Assembly: GCF_008831285.2 (NCBI RefSeq)
Contig: NC_045138.2
Coordinates: forward strand, 41,159,115 to 41,223,114
DNA length: 64,000 nucleotides
From: Nymphaea colorata
Lineage: Eukaryota; Streptophyta; Magnoliopsida; Nymphaeales; Nymphaeaceae
Reading direction: 5' to 3'
The position numbers and the translations under genes were made by a program. Positions 37,681 to 49,800 of the stretch are shown one piece after another (the stretch's first letter is position 1; every line of letters starts with the position of its first letter). The notes beneath the pieces are model-generated. The model did not search any database. It was not told where the DNA came from and was given only the letters and a program-made list of their open reading frames with translations.

Positions 37681-39628
37681 ATATTATAGGAATGTGGAGC
37701 AATCTACTTTGGCATAGGAAGTAGTTCATGAACAGCAGTGGATAGAAGGGCATTGACATGAGAAATTCCACCCACTTTTTTGCTCAATTTCGTTTTCATT
37801 CAACTGCTTTTTTAATTCAAAGAACTGACCAGATCACATCAAATCTGATAGGTTTTTAACGGGAACAAATTGAAAGTTTTAGTTTTCCAAAAAGATAATG
37901 ATAAGAAAAATGGAAAAAAGATAGATACCCTGAAGATGCCGAAACATTTCTTCATGCTTTGGAACTCCATCAAATAAAGTGTCGTGCATTCATTGTTTGC
38001 AATTTAGAAAAATAATACTTACAGAAATGGAACTGATGGCCGGACTTTCACAGTAACCAACTATTCTACGCCCCTAAGGGGAAACCAAAAGACTTGTTAC
38101 GGAAATCATGAAAAAGAACCTACAAATAATAATTTATAACATTAAATCAACTGGGGATAGGAATAATCAGTAATTATTGTACAATCGCAAGAAATCAACG
38201 AACCCACTAGAGAGATTATTCTTTTTTCATCGATTCGAGTGGTTCTACCATAATCAAGTTTAACATCACTAATCTTATGTTTCGGCATTTTGAGGTGAGA
38301 AAGGCAAGAACGAACAACATCAACAACACAATAATTCAGTCAGAAATTATGTAGCAGTAAGGATGAGATCATAGAGGAATCTCCAAAGCGTGGCTCATGT
38401 GAAAAGCTTGACTTTGCGCAGAAAAGTTTGAGTTGATCCATCATTGGGTTGCTTTGCCTCAATTTGCCGCTTGCAACTTTATATAAATAAAAAATAACAA
38501 GGCAAAGAGGCTCCATTGTGAATTGATGTTGCCCTATCATGATCATGATGGTAATGGTGGTGATGATGATGATTCAAATTTCAGTCCCACCCATGTCAAT
38601 GTCAGCCATGTGGATGATGGCAGATGGGTAAGGCTCAAGAAGCTTGCTTTTGCATGCAGACAAACTATAAAAGAATATGAGAGGGATATATATATATATT
38701 CTCAGCAGAAATTCTACTTCAAATAATTTATAGAACATCATCTAGTGGGGGGAAAGCATGAGTAGTTTCTTAGCTTAAATGTCCCTTTCCTTGCTGATAA
38801 ATCTTCTTAAAAGCATATTATTAAGGATAATGGTAACTTAAGTGCATTGACTTCCAAGTGTACAGGGCCGCGGAATGATAGGCCTTACTTTTTCAAAGTT
38901 GACATTGATAGCTTAAATTCGGCCAACAAGAGTTCCATCCACCTAGCTAGTTTTACATTCTTCAAGTTGAAAAGGTCAATAGTTCAGTACCTCTTAATTT
39001 GGGTGAACACGGTTTCCCACTACCAAAAGGAAAGTTGAAGCTCTCACCCAACCCCCGCTACCTCTTAAACCCATCTTAGTAAAGATTTAACTTAAGTGAG
39101 ACACCAGAATCCTAGAATCTCATTGAGTTCCAAGTGTCGAGTGCCGCCGAATTATTAACCGTCAATTCGCGGACAAGAGCTCCATCCACCTAGCTAGGAG
39201 TTATATTTATTACTCTTTCAAGTTCAAAAGGTCAATAGTTTGCAACCCATATTGATTTGACATCTTGAGAGGCGTAGTCAAGGTGGGTTGCTAATAAATG
39301 AACAAGGAAGTTCAATGATGACCAAGCTGCTGCCAATGAGATCTCCAATTACGTTGTCAGTTGAAGATCCTTTTTTTGAGAGAAGTTGAGAGAAGTTAAG
39401 CAGTTCAATACATTATAGATAAATAAGTTATAGCAAATCTGGATAAAATACATTAACATGATCATGCTATTAAACATAGTTGCTGGCTTAAATGAAAAAT
39501 GAAGCGATACACAGAATGGAAGGGAGAAAGTGGGGTGAAAAAGCAGAACCATGCAAATCCATTATTATTTTTTTATATTATAGTCAGAAAGGCTGCATTT
39601 GGGCCTAAAACTAGAACCTCGCCCTAGG
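37681..39628. other. Intergenic, no gene seen
   Basis: A repeated phrase (AGAGTTCCATCCACCTAGC-like) occurs at 38928-38950 and 39176-39198, with related sequence around both copies. No gene recognised. Confidence 0.5.
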
Positions 39629-39796
39629 CAGGGGTAGAGCTAGGATTTTTTTCAGGAGCAGGCCGACAGTCCAACTTTTGAATCCGGGTAGGGTCAATTG
39701 AATTCAAATCCAAAAAATACATAGCACAATTAAAAGTTTTTTTTCGTTGGCCGGGGTGGGGCCATGACCTAGGCGCCCCCCTTCCCTCCGCCCCTG
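39629..39796 (-). mobile_element. Non-autonomous hAT element (MITE) with perfect 8-bp target duplication
   Basis: 168 bp, inverted relative to the 2829 copy. The ends are CAGGGGTAGAG and CTCCGCCCCTG. The flanks carry a perfect target duplication GCCCTAGG at 39621-39628 and 39797-39804. The inner sequence (GAGCTAGGATTTTTTTC and GGGTAGGGTCAA) matches the reverse complement of the 2829 copy. No transposase is encoded. Confidence 0.85.
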
Positions 39797-41149
39797 GCCC
39801 TAGGTCTTTGCATGTTTTAATTTGTGCAGAGGGTTGACGCCCATGAAAATTGAAGTGATAAGTGACCGCGCATCAATAACCGGCCTAATCCAAAGAGCTT
39901 GAGGTTATAGTACCATATTTCAAGGAGTGGCAGAGCCAAAAAATTTTGGCTAATGGGTACTCTTTAAAAATTTTCATTTTTTAAAGGACACTAGTATATA
40001 TAAATAAACAAATATTTAAAGGCACCTACATCTGGTGTGGACAACTACTTACATCAGCTCTCCGCCACAGATTTCAAGTCCATTCAAAGTGTTCTTGTGG
40101 GTTTCACACAAGTACTGAAAGTCTGAAAGTATTTAACTTAACAATTTAAAGTTCAACAAACAAGCGTAAATGGTCATTTTTGGACTATGCACATTACCGT
40201 GATTATTTTCATAATATTTATCGTTAGGTTATACTTTTGGATGAACATTAAAGTTATAATTACAAGAATACTCAATGATGTCTCTCTTGGCTCTACCTAA
40301 TCTTTTGATTCCGTTGACTTTGGAGTGGAAGAGATTAAATTTAAAATAATTAAGGACATGACTGCTACTTCCACATAAACCAAATGCTCACTATGTATGC
40401 TTAAGACTCAACATCATCCTAGTTAAAATATCAAATCCAGGTGCTTAAACACAAATAACGACGATTTCTTTCTACAACAAAACAAAAGACGACCACCAAC
40501 AATATAAAAAGCAACTCTTCATGTATTTTTGTCGATGTTTCATCTTCATTCTTTATTAAATTTAATCACTCACTCACCCTTGGCACTAAGATTCATGCTA
40601 AGTGCTTTGATGTCAATAGGCTCGATTTAGATTGGATATCCAACCGAATTGTTTCAAATAAATCAGATATGAAAATATATATGCTTCAAGTATAAACCTT
40701 CTTTTTTATTAGTACTTTAATATAAATTCAAGCCCGAATAGGAAAACATTCTTGAATGTAGTAAACGGTACATTTGATTCGAATATGATCCAATGACATC
40801 CCTACTTCAGTCACACGATATAATCCTACGTCCTAATTTTATTGGATGTCTCCGAAGAACCTACACAATTTTCTAACCAACATTTGAACTTAATCTCTAG
40901 TTTGATCACCAAACTATCGGCCAAGAAAACACTGTCGCTACTCCGTAATCTATAAAAATGACACTAAGTACAATTTTAATATTTGCTAAAAGACAATTAG
41001 GACAATAATCACTTACATGCCGTTAAAAAAAATAAAAAATTAATGGTTATTTTATAGGGCAAGGTGGGGACAATTAGGTTAATAGTGTCACTTAATTTAA
41101 TCACGTATTCTTTGGAGGACCATGTCCATAGGTCCTGCTTTGTCTGGGC
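39797..41149. other. Intergenic, no gene seen
   Basis: AT-rich, with GATTGGATATCC-type phrases at 40625-40800. No open frame of note. Confidence 0.5.
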
Positions 41150-41470
41150 TTCGGGTCAAGGCTCGTGGGGGACCCACCTGTCCCTATAGCAGGACCCCCA
41201 TGGGAAGTGGGGCCCACATCGGTCCAGGGCGTGGGGAAGACGCCCAACCACGACGAAGTGGGAAAAAAAGGGCAGGGTGGGACCCACCGCTGGGAGGGTC
41301 GGCACGTGCTCGTCCGCACGTGGTCGGGTCCCGGACCGAATGGCCGGGAAAATGCTGACGGAGCAAACGTCACTTCAAGTCCCCCCGCCGTTAACTCTAA
41401 CGACTTTTCCGCATTGACGCCCGTGCGAGACGATAATCTTTTCCCCTACCCCTGGCTTCTGCATTTATGA
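41150..41470. promoter_or_regulatory. GC-rich island with TCP-type and G-box motifs, no attached gene
   Basis: GC-rich DNA in an AT-rich region. Palindromic TCP-like sites are GTGGGGCCCAC (41207-41217) and GTGGGACCCAC (41277-41287), with a further GACCCAC site (41171-41177). CACGTG occurs at 41303-41308 and 41317-41322. Four overlapping open frames on both strands are explained by the high GC content and have no recognisable domain. It could be an orphan promoter, a distal element of the PRAF gene 2.4 kb downstream, or part of an old transposon. Confidence 0.4.
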
Positions 41471-43189
41471 CGCACTTTGTCCCTTCCTCGTTTGGTCGCT
41501 GATTCGGGTCAATGGATCTGGATAGGATCCGACTTCGGAGTTGCTGGGACGGTTCCTTTTGTCCGGGTTTGGCGTTGTCCAGTAGCGTACGTGTGACCGG
41601 GCATGGACTGGAAAGTTTTAAGGCGGTAATTGAATTTTGGGTCTTGTATCTCTCATTTTCGGGGTGATTAATTAATTAAATGCATTTTATCTATCTGGAT
41701 TCTAGTTCCTTTTGGATTGGATTTGGGTCCAATCCATGTGCGACTTTAGGTTTCATTTTCAAATGAGCAAGGAATCCAAGCTATACTTGTGTTTGCTTAT
41801 CAGATCCAGGTCTGGTTCAAAACAATTTGGACCGACCACCATTGTGATTCTCAGCGGTCGAGACTCGAGAGGGACATGGATGTCAATTTTTGAAATCAGA
41901 GGGATGTAACCGACCATTTGCCTTCCGGATCAGATTAACCGCCATTAGCTGTATGGGGATACAACGTAGACGCCGATGACCAGATTCCATTTATGGTAGT
42001 TTCGTTATTTCCATCGCTTTCGTGTCCTTTTCCACGAAACGTTATAACGTTAGTAACAGAGAAGTAATGAATACGCAGATCCTGCCCAAAGGGACACAAA
42101 AGTCAGATTAATAACTTAAAGTACCCCGACAAGGTACCCTGACCTTATTAAACCGAGCGGTCAGGTCATTTACATTACTACGTAGATTGTTTCTTCAAAC
42201 TCAGTTACGTTAAATGCTTAGAGAGTTAATAAAACTCCTGATTTAGATCCGAACTGCTTGCATCCTAATCGAGCCAACTTGCAATATAATGATCTTACCA
42301 ATCAATCAATAATAGTTGTAAGCTTGTTGCATTTGTCTATTAGATTTAAGTTGGCCATATTTATATACAAATTTCTTAAATTAATACTAAAGCTGAGACC
42401 ATGGTCACACAAAAAGTTCATTAGGTTGTGTTAGGTATTTTTGTTGACTATAGCTGACTAGAGAGTATTGAGCATGTCATGTGGCTTGCTGGGATTTGTG
42501 TATTAAATATAGATCATCTCTATAAGTTTGTCCTACTTATGATCAAAACATCAAAATCGTAAAATTATGAACATAGTCTGATGATGACAAAAGCCAGTGC
42601 TCCCCTCATTTTCATCTATAGGGTCTTAGGTTGTATCGACTCGGAATCAAATCAGGGAGCCGTCGGTGATCTGACCAGCTATGCCAAACCTTTTCAATTA
42701 AAATGCAACTTAAGCATTCCGCTGTGCAGGTATTCTTTGAATTTGTCGGCTGCTTTTTACGATATTAGTGCTAATGACAAATTATACTAAGCTAAATGGC
42801 TTACTTATGGTGTTTATTGGATCGGGACCCACTTAGGAGACAAAACCTGACCCACTTACTAGACCGATCTTGGCCTTGATGCTAGCACGATTAATGGAGC
42901 TCTTAAGGGCAACATACCTCATGAAAGCACCAGCATATCACGTGCACGTAAAGGCCGTGGCAGGGTTCGTTATTTCCAGGAATATGAAGGCGTATTCTAT
43001 GAGAGGTCCCCGTTATTTTAGTTACGACGAGGCGGACGATGTGCACGCGAAGAACAACACATTTAATAAACAGAATGGAGAAAAAAAAAAAAAAACGTTT
43101 GGAATCAATTAACGTCTCTTTTATTAAGGAAAAGGCGAAAATGGAGATTATTTTATTTCCTGGATTTTTTAACGACGGCGAGGGCTCGG
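41471..43189. other. Intergenic, no gene seen
   Basis: Upstream flank of the PRAF gene. Contains GGATCC-like phrases (41510-41960) and a CACGTG at 42941-42946. No gene recognised. Confidence 0.5.
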
Positions 43190-43265
43190 CGACGGTGGTG
43201 ATGATGATGGCGATGATGTTGATGATGATGGATGATGGATCGTGTGCTCCTGTTGGATGATGATC
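43190..43265. repeat. GATGAT-type trinucleotide-rich stretch
   Basis: Loose ATG/GAT repeats just upstream of the PRAF promoter. Open frames across it are low-complexity Met/Asp or His runs and are not taken as genes. Confidence 0.7.
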
Positions 43266-43299
43266 TTTCCCACTTAAAAGAAGAGAAAGGAGGAGGAAG

Positions 43300-43879
43300 A
43301 AGAAGACGGGCGCTTCGTCTTCTTCGTACGTGCGCCAGCATCTCCGGCCGTTCGCCTGGCACGTGCGATCTTTGGCGGGCGATTCTCTTTCTCTCCCTCT
43401 CTCTGTCTCCGTTCGTTGTCCAGTCGGAACCCTAGAGTCGCTCCGGAAATCGGATAAAGAAGGGAAAACCGGGGAGATAATCGGGATAAGCTCAGATACT
43501 CGCTGTCGCCTGGAATGCGTGGATATTTTCCCTGGGGTTTTCGTGCATTTTGGTGATATTTCGCGATGTTGGCTCGTTTGGCGTTTCCGGAGCTCGCCGG
43601 AGTCGGGAATGGTGGAAATTGAGGCGAATCTGGGGATTTCGTGGCGGAGCCGTGGATCTTGAGGGTTTTCTGGCGCTGCGATCTTTGGGGTATCGATACG
43701 ATGGAGGGAGTTTCCGGCGGGGTGGTTCTTTATAGGCCTCGACGGTTGTTTGCTGCGAGTGAAAGATCTTCAATCTGCGCACTGGAATTGTGGTGAGGGG
43801 AATGAGCGGGATTTGGGCCGGAGCTGATTGATTGCGGAAGGGCGGAGACGGCGTTTTCTTGTTTCCGTGGCAGCCGCAG
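43300..43879 (+). promoter_or_regulatory. Promoter and uORF-rich leader of the PRAF-type gene
   Basis: GC-rich region directly upstream of the ATG at 43880. It has a CACGTG G-box at 43360-43365 and a CT-rich Y-patch at about 43382-43412, typical of plant core promoters. Between the Y-patch and the start codon there are five short ATG ORFs: 43515-43556, 43566-43622, 43609-43662, 43701-43796 (31 codons) and 43802-43831. If transcription starts near the Y-patch the leader is about 460 nt in exon 1. The true start site is not visible from sequence. Confidence 0.55.
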
Positions 43880-46800
43880 ATGGCCGATCTCAGCAGGACT
43901 GGCCCTGTGGAGAGGGACGTCGAGCAGGTACACACGTGCCTTTTTTCATTTGTTGTTCTTCGTGTTTGCGCTTGATCTATCGGCCTTCTGCTTGGTCTGG
44001 TCGTTGATCAGTTAATCTCTGGAACGCTAACGAGGCTAGTAAGCATTCTTTTGTTTAATTAGTGGAATGGGAAATGGTTGGTCGATGGCACCTATGCTGT
44101 GGTAACCATGACTCCATGAGTTTTGTTCAGTGTTGCTTTTGTGGGCTGTCATTGGATTTCTCCGTGTTGATTGGATTGATGAAAATGCTGTGCAAAAGCA
44201 GATGGATATCGTGGTTTTGAGTTCCTACTATTTTCTCACTTGAGGAGTGTTGGTCATGCTAGACCTAGCGCTTTGGTTATGAGCAGAGAATCTGGGCAAC
44301 TCGTGGTGGTTAACTTACCATGGGTAGTAGACCAATTATTTTTTCTTCCTCACTGTTTATCGTGAGTGGCATGTGGGGGCGAATGGAGGTTAGCGATTAA
44401 GTTTTTTGCATTCTTAATAACATTGGGTGATAAGCTATGGAAATGTTTTAATGCTTCACGGGGATTAGTATATACATTTTTCTGGACAGGAAACTGATTG
44501 AGATATGTAGCATATGATCTTTTAAAGTGGTTGAATTCGTTTTGTTTTCACAAAACAGTGATTTTTTTTTGTTCTAAGTAGAAAAATCTTCATCTTAATG
44601 ATGGAAATGCGAAAACCTTCTTGGTTTTTAAGTGGCAAACTGCGGTATTCAGTTGTAAACTGTGCCTGAATTGAGGTACTTGAAGCCTGGTGTGCTTCGC
44701 GAGTGGGAAGTGCTTAAAATAAAAACATTGGTGAAAATATCTTACAATGGTAAGTTATTGCTCACTTTCTGATGGGCAAAAAGCAATTGCACCAGGATCT
44801 ATTTGGTTCGCATTCTTACTTCTTTCATATGTCCTTGATCTTGCACAAAGCTTCTTCAAGGGCTCTGTAATTTGCTGCTTCACAAAGGGGAAATCTCACC
44901 GTACTTCCTTTTTCAGTAAAAAATTATGTTTGGATTTTTAGAAAATAGAGAGATGAAGTTCTCGACTGCATGCTTGGGGCAGAGTTTCTATATATATAAA
45001 GGATTTTGATATTTTATAAAGGTTAACAAATGAGGCTATGTTACGTATTCATTGTCGTAAGTTATTCTCTAGTGGACAATAACATGTTTTACAGATATGG
45101 GACGAGGCTGTTGCATGTAAGATGCTTGCAGTGATGCTAAACCTTTAGTTAATTAAGTTTTTAACAATGCATTGAGTTCAAGCATCCAAAAGCAAGAAGT
45201 AGCTCATGATACATGATAAGGAGCACAAAAAATTAGATTATCTTGTTCTAGATCAGCATGCACCTTCATGTGGTTTTTCTCAATCAAATTGAAAGTTAGC
45301 CAATGTATTATCCATTGCCACAAGTATCATTCTCAGGAAAACATCGGTGAAGTTTTTCTCGGGCAATTTTTCAGCAAAGTTGTTCTTCTTTGGGAAAAAT
45401 CTCAACAATTTTTAAAAAAATCATAAACAACCTTAAAAAATTCTAAAAATGAAAAAATATTAAAATCTAAAAAAACACTTTATTTTCACCTTGGCAAAAT
45501 TCTGATGATCTTTTCCCAATTTTTTCATTTTTTTTGAATTTCTCGTAAATGTCACTAGATTTTTGAAATTCTGGCAATATATGTGACACTAGTATTATCA
45601 TATCAATTCTATGGCCTGTAATGGAAGATTTTGGCATGTTAATCTCAGCTGATTAATTTTTAAAATGGATCTATGCTCAATTTTCACTATTAATGATGCC
45701 AAGGCCCATGCTTGTAACAATATGAACTAAGCATCTTCTTGGATTTTAGATGAAAAATGAACACTGTTAGTAGGTTATAAAGGTATAAACACATGGTTTT
45801 TCTCTACTTTACCCATGCCAAACAATAGTACATGAGGAATTGAGCTCCAGCTGACATGTTATAAAAGTTGTTTTTTTACACAACAGTAGAATTGCAGTTA
45901 GTTTATCCATATCGTACAATATGGATGCGTGTCATACGACACGTATAGGTCGGCTTGACCATATGATATGACATTTTTCCTTATGTATTGTAGGTGTATT
46001 TGTTGTATTGTATGATACGTCAGAATACGGTCGATACTCCCCATGCATATGACATGGGGAAAATTTTGAAAAACAGGCTGACGCCCCTTTATATCAATTT
46101 TCTTTTTAAACCCGACTCTCCCCCTTCATTTTTAACAATTTTAACAGCTTTGGGAGGGGGAATTTTTGCTAGTTTTAGAGAGAAATCACCAATAAATCAT
46201 CGATTAGAGGGAGAAATTGCCAATAAAACATCGATTTGAGGGAGAACAAAGGTGAAAAAGATTATGATTATTGTATTGATTGATGACAATCATGATATTA
46301 ATCATAGACATATTTTCAATTCTTATTTGTCAATGGACAATTATGTGTTGTGTTGTGATGTGAAACTTTAGACTTTATACTTATTAAGTTATTTCTAATG
46401 TGTTGCTAACAAATTAGGGCTGATGAATTACGAATCATGAATATTCATTATGTGAGATGTGTTTTGCATGATTTTTCCTTATTTTCCTGATTTTTCTATA
46501 TTTCTTGTTTTTACGAATTAAAAATTAATTTAACGATACACTTACAAGTTACAATACATTACAATACGGCATATGGGTTGGCCTGATTGGTACACGATGC
46601 AATATGCCTTTTACAACATTGCTTGCTGCAACCAGCCTGCGTTTCGAAGCTACACATGCCAATCAGCTATTCTCAATTATATGATGGGAACTGACCAAAC
46701 AGGTGACATATCCCAGTTGACAGACCTTCCCTTGATACGCAAGAAAGAAATTTATTTAAGAAAAGCAAAACCAGTTTAATAAATGGTAAAAGACAAAGCT

Positions 46801-49800
46801 GGAGGAACCCAGCGAAACAGTCACCTACACAGAATCAGAGCAACCTGTTATGGTCAATCTTGTCCATCATATTGTCTTTGATTAAAAACAAAGTCCTAAG
46901 TGGCATGTAAGGTGGTGCTAAAGAGGCCAATAATATTCTTACGGGTATTAGTCAATCTAGTCTGTCAGACCATTTTGTGTTAGCACAAGAAAGGATGTCC
47001 TAAATGGCATTGTGAGGTGTCAGATAGGCCAACGGTGTTCTTTTGGATATTCTATGAGCTATGTCACACGGATACGGGTACGGGTATCCTATGGATACGT
47101 GTACGGGTACGGGGACACGGCATTTTCAAAATTTTAGGATACGCGGATACGGCGAATATTATATTCAAAAAAATTAAAAATGATAAACGAAGCCGTCGAG
47201 GGTAAACGAAGGTCGAGCGTCGAGGGTAAATGTCAATGCGTAAAACAAAACGCGGGTTAAAAAATCGGTTATACAAGTGGTTTGGATCGGGTGTGACCCA
47301 GACCCGATCCAAAACGTATCCAGCCGTATCGCCATGTCGGGATCCCCGTGTCCGCGTGTCGACACCGGTACTCGACCCAGTCTGCCGTATCCGTGTGACA
47401 TAGTCTATGAGGTTCCATTAGCCACATGAATGTCATACTCATGGTTAATTTGATGACGAGTCTGGACAACTTCAGTTGAATGTACCAAGTCAATAGTGGT
47501 TAACCTTTGTTGCTGAGAGACGTAGAATGGCATGAGGGGAAGTGAGGGATTACAAAAGGAGCATATATTAAATAGACAATTCTATGGTGGAAAAGGATAA
47601 AAGTTTTTATCTAAAGTCGAGTTTGATGTAGTAAGAGACATGAAATATGATGCGGACAAGGTTCGGTAACCATGTCTTATTTCTAATTCTCAAATGAACA
47701 TACTATAAGTATAACCATGTCTTAATTTTTGAACATATGTATAGGCAGATGCAACACATGCAAATACATGAATTTGACTTTTAATAATGTCATAATCTCC
47801 GATGAATTCACAAGTAGCTTACAAGCCAAAACATGCTTTTGAGAAATCAAGCCAAGCTGGATCATGAGTTTTCCGGCTCAGTCCCAGGCTTAACTAACTT
47901 ACTTCATTCGTGAAAAAATGCTATTTATTGACTGCCGATTCCGTCTATAAGTCGTTCCCAGCATCTTTTTCCTATCCAAATTGTATGTTCATATATGCAT
48001 GTGTGCATGCATAAAATTATTTTCAGACTAAAAGTACTTGACAGACGAAAATGAATAGCAAACATCAATAATGTCCTGTATGTACGAAAACGGAACTAAA
48101 TGTTCAACGTGGCTAGAAAAGGATATCTGCTAATTACTATAAATTGTTGGACATAAACATAGGCTCAAAGAACAAATAAAGAAGGAAAACTAAGGTGCTT
48201 TGTCATTAAGGAGTAAGCTATATGCATCTTCAGGGCATAACGACAAAAACATAAATAAATCTGTAATTTCAAGAGAGATATTGTGATCATTAAACATGTT
48301 GGTTAGTTTCTTTTTCTGTTGTTTCTTCTACCAAAGATCTCTCTCTGTCCCCTCCTCCTCCTCACCCACAACCTCCCACCCCCACGCCCTCCCCCCAACC
48401 AAATGTGCCTCAGCATGGTAGGCTATCCTTTTATGTTTTCCCCTCTTCCAATGCACATCAAATGATGTGTGTTCTCTACGATATCAATATGTATTTCTCT
48501 AGGAGAGAGAGCAAGGGCATTAATATATTCAAAAAGCCAAAAATAGAAAGGAAGGCCATATAAGCCATGATAAAGTAAGCTATCAAATTTGACTAGAAGC
48601 TAAGATCTCTGTCATAGGTTTTTGCCTTGTATGGGCTGTACCTGACAAGTGTGCAGCATTCTCAATCTTGTTTCAAAAATTTATGGTTTTGCATTTTTGA
48701 TATGCAGCATAGTCACAAATGTCATTCTTGGTGATACTTTTTCTGAGAGTTTTTCTAAAAATTTGTTTCTCTTGAAAAATCACAGGAATTATATACAGAA
48801 CAACAGAAAAATTTATAGAATTATGAGTTGCTTACTAATTATACATAAAAATTGAAAAGCTTCAAAATAGTTTAAAAATTCTGAAAGACAAAAGTAGAAA
48901 CATATTATTATACACTAAAAATGCATATAGATGAAGGAGGTTTTTCAGGAAATACGGAAAAAAATATCATGATATTTCCTGTTGAAAATATTTTACATGT
49001 TTTTGGCGATAAACATGATATTTTTGAAATGTCACTGATGTTTGTGACTGCTTCATAGACATGCATGCATATGTGTACAACTCTACAGGCATATTTGGAA
49101 ATGCTTTTTCTGTCAAACTCTTTATTTTATTTGGGACTCACTCAACAAGCTACCTAATGTATCTCCTTATGTTTTGAATCTTTTGATACCTCCAGCATGA
49201 GTATGCTGACGGATAGAGATGCAATAAGTATTGGTATCAGTTTAGTTAACTTTCTTTGCAAGCTGGATTTTATCTGTCAGCATTTGCACCATTGAATCAA
49301 GAACATATATGAAAAGAGCAGGTTATTAATTGTTTGTCTTGAACTCTATGTCTGCAGATAAAAGTGATCTGTCAATCTATGTCATTAATAGCCCTAGTTG
49401 TTAACCTGCCAACAAGTAGGTTTTGGGGTCAATCCTAGATTTGGTTAATTTCCCTCCTTTCATTCTTGTCATGTTTAACTAAAGTTTATTTGGAAGGAAT
49501 TTCAAGCTCTAATCTAAAGGCATTAGACAGAATAAGATTTGAGATCCCTGAGAAATCATTTTATTTTGTCTCTTGCATTAGTTTGCATACTATGGAAATC
49601 CAAGACATCATAAATTCTGTAGGCTTTGCATGCCAAATTCAATGCTGGGGGACTGATTTTCTGGTTCTTGTGTTAGTTTTTATGATAATTAGTTTTGTTT
49701 TTCTGAATGGTGATCCTTGAAGAATATTCAACTCTGAGTTTTCATTTGATGATAGTCTTTTCGCTTGCTAAAGTGTGAATCTCCTTTTCTTTTTTCATGA

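Noticed and set aside
41101-41470. Four overlapping frames of 60-101 codons
   Set aside because: High GC content gives few stops on both strands. No domain, no conserved start context, and no frame stands out.
43492-43935. 147-codon minus-strand frame over the PRAF leader
   Set aside because: Antisense shadow of a GC-rich leader and first coding exon, with no domain or splice logic of its own.
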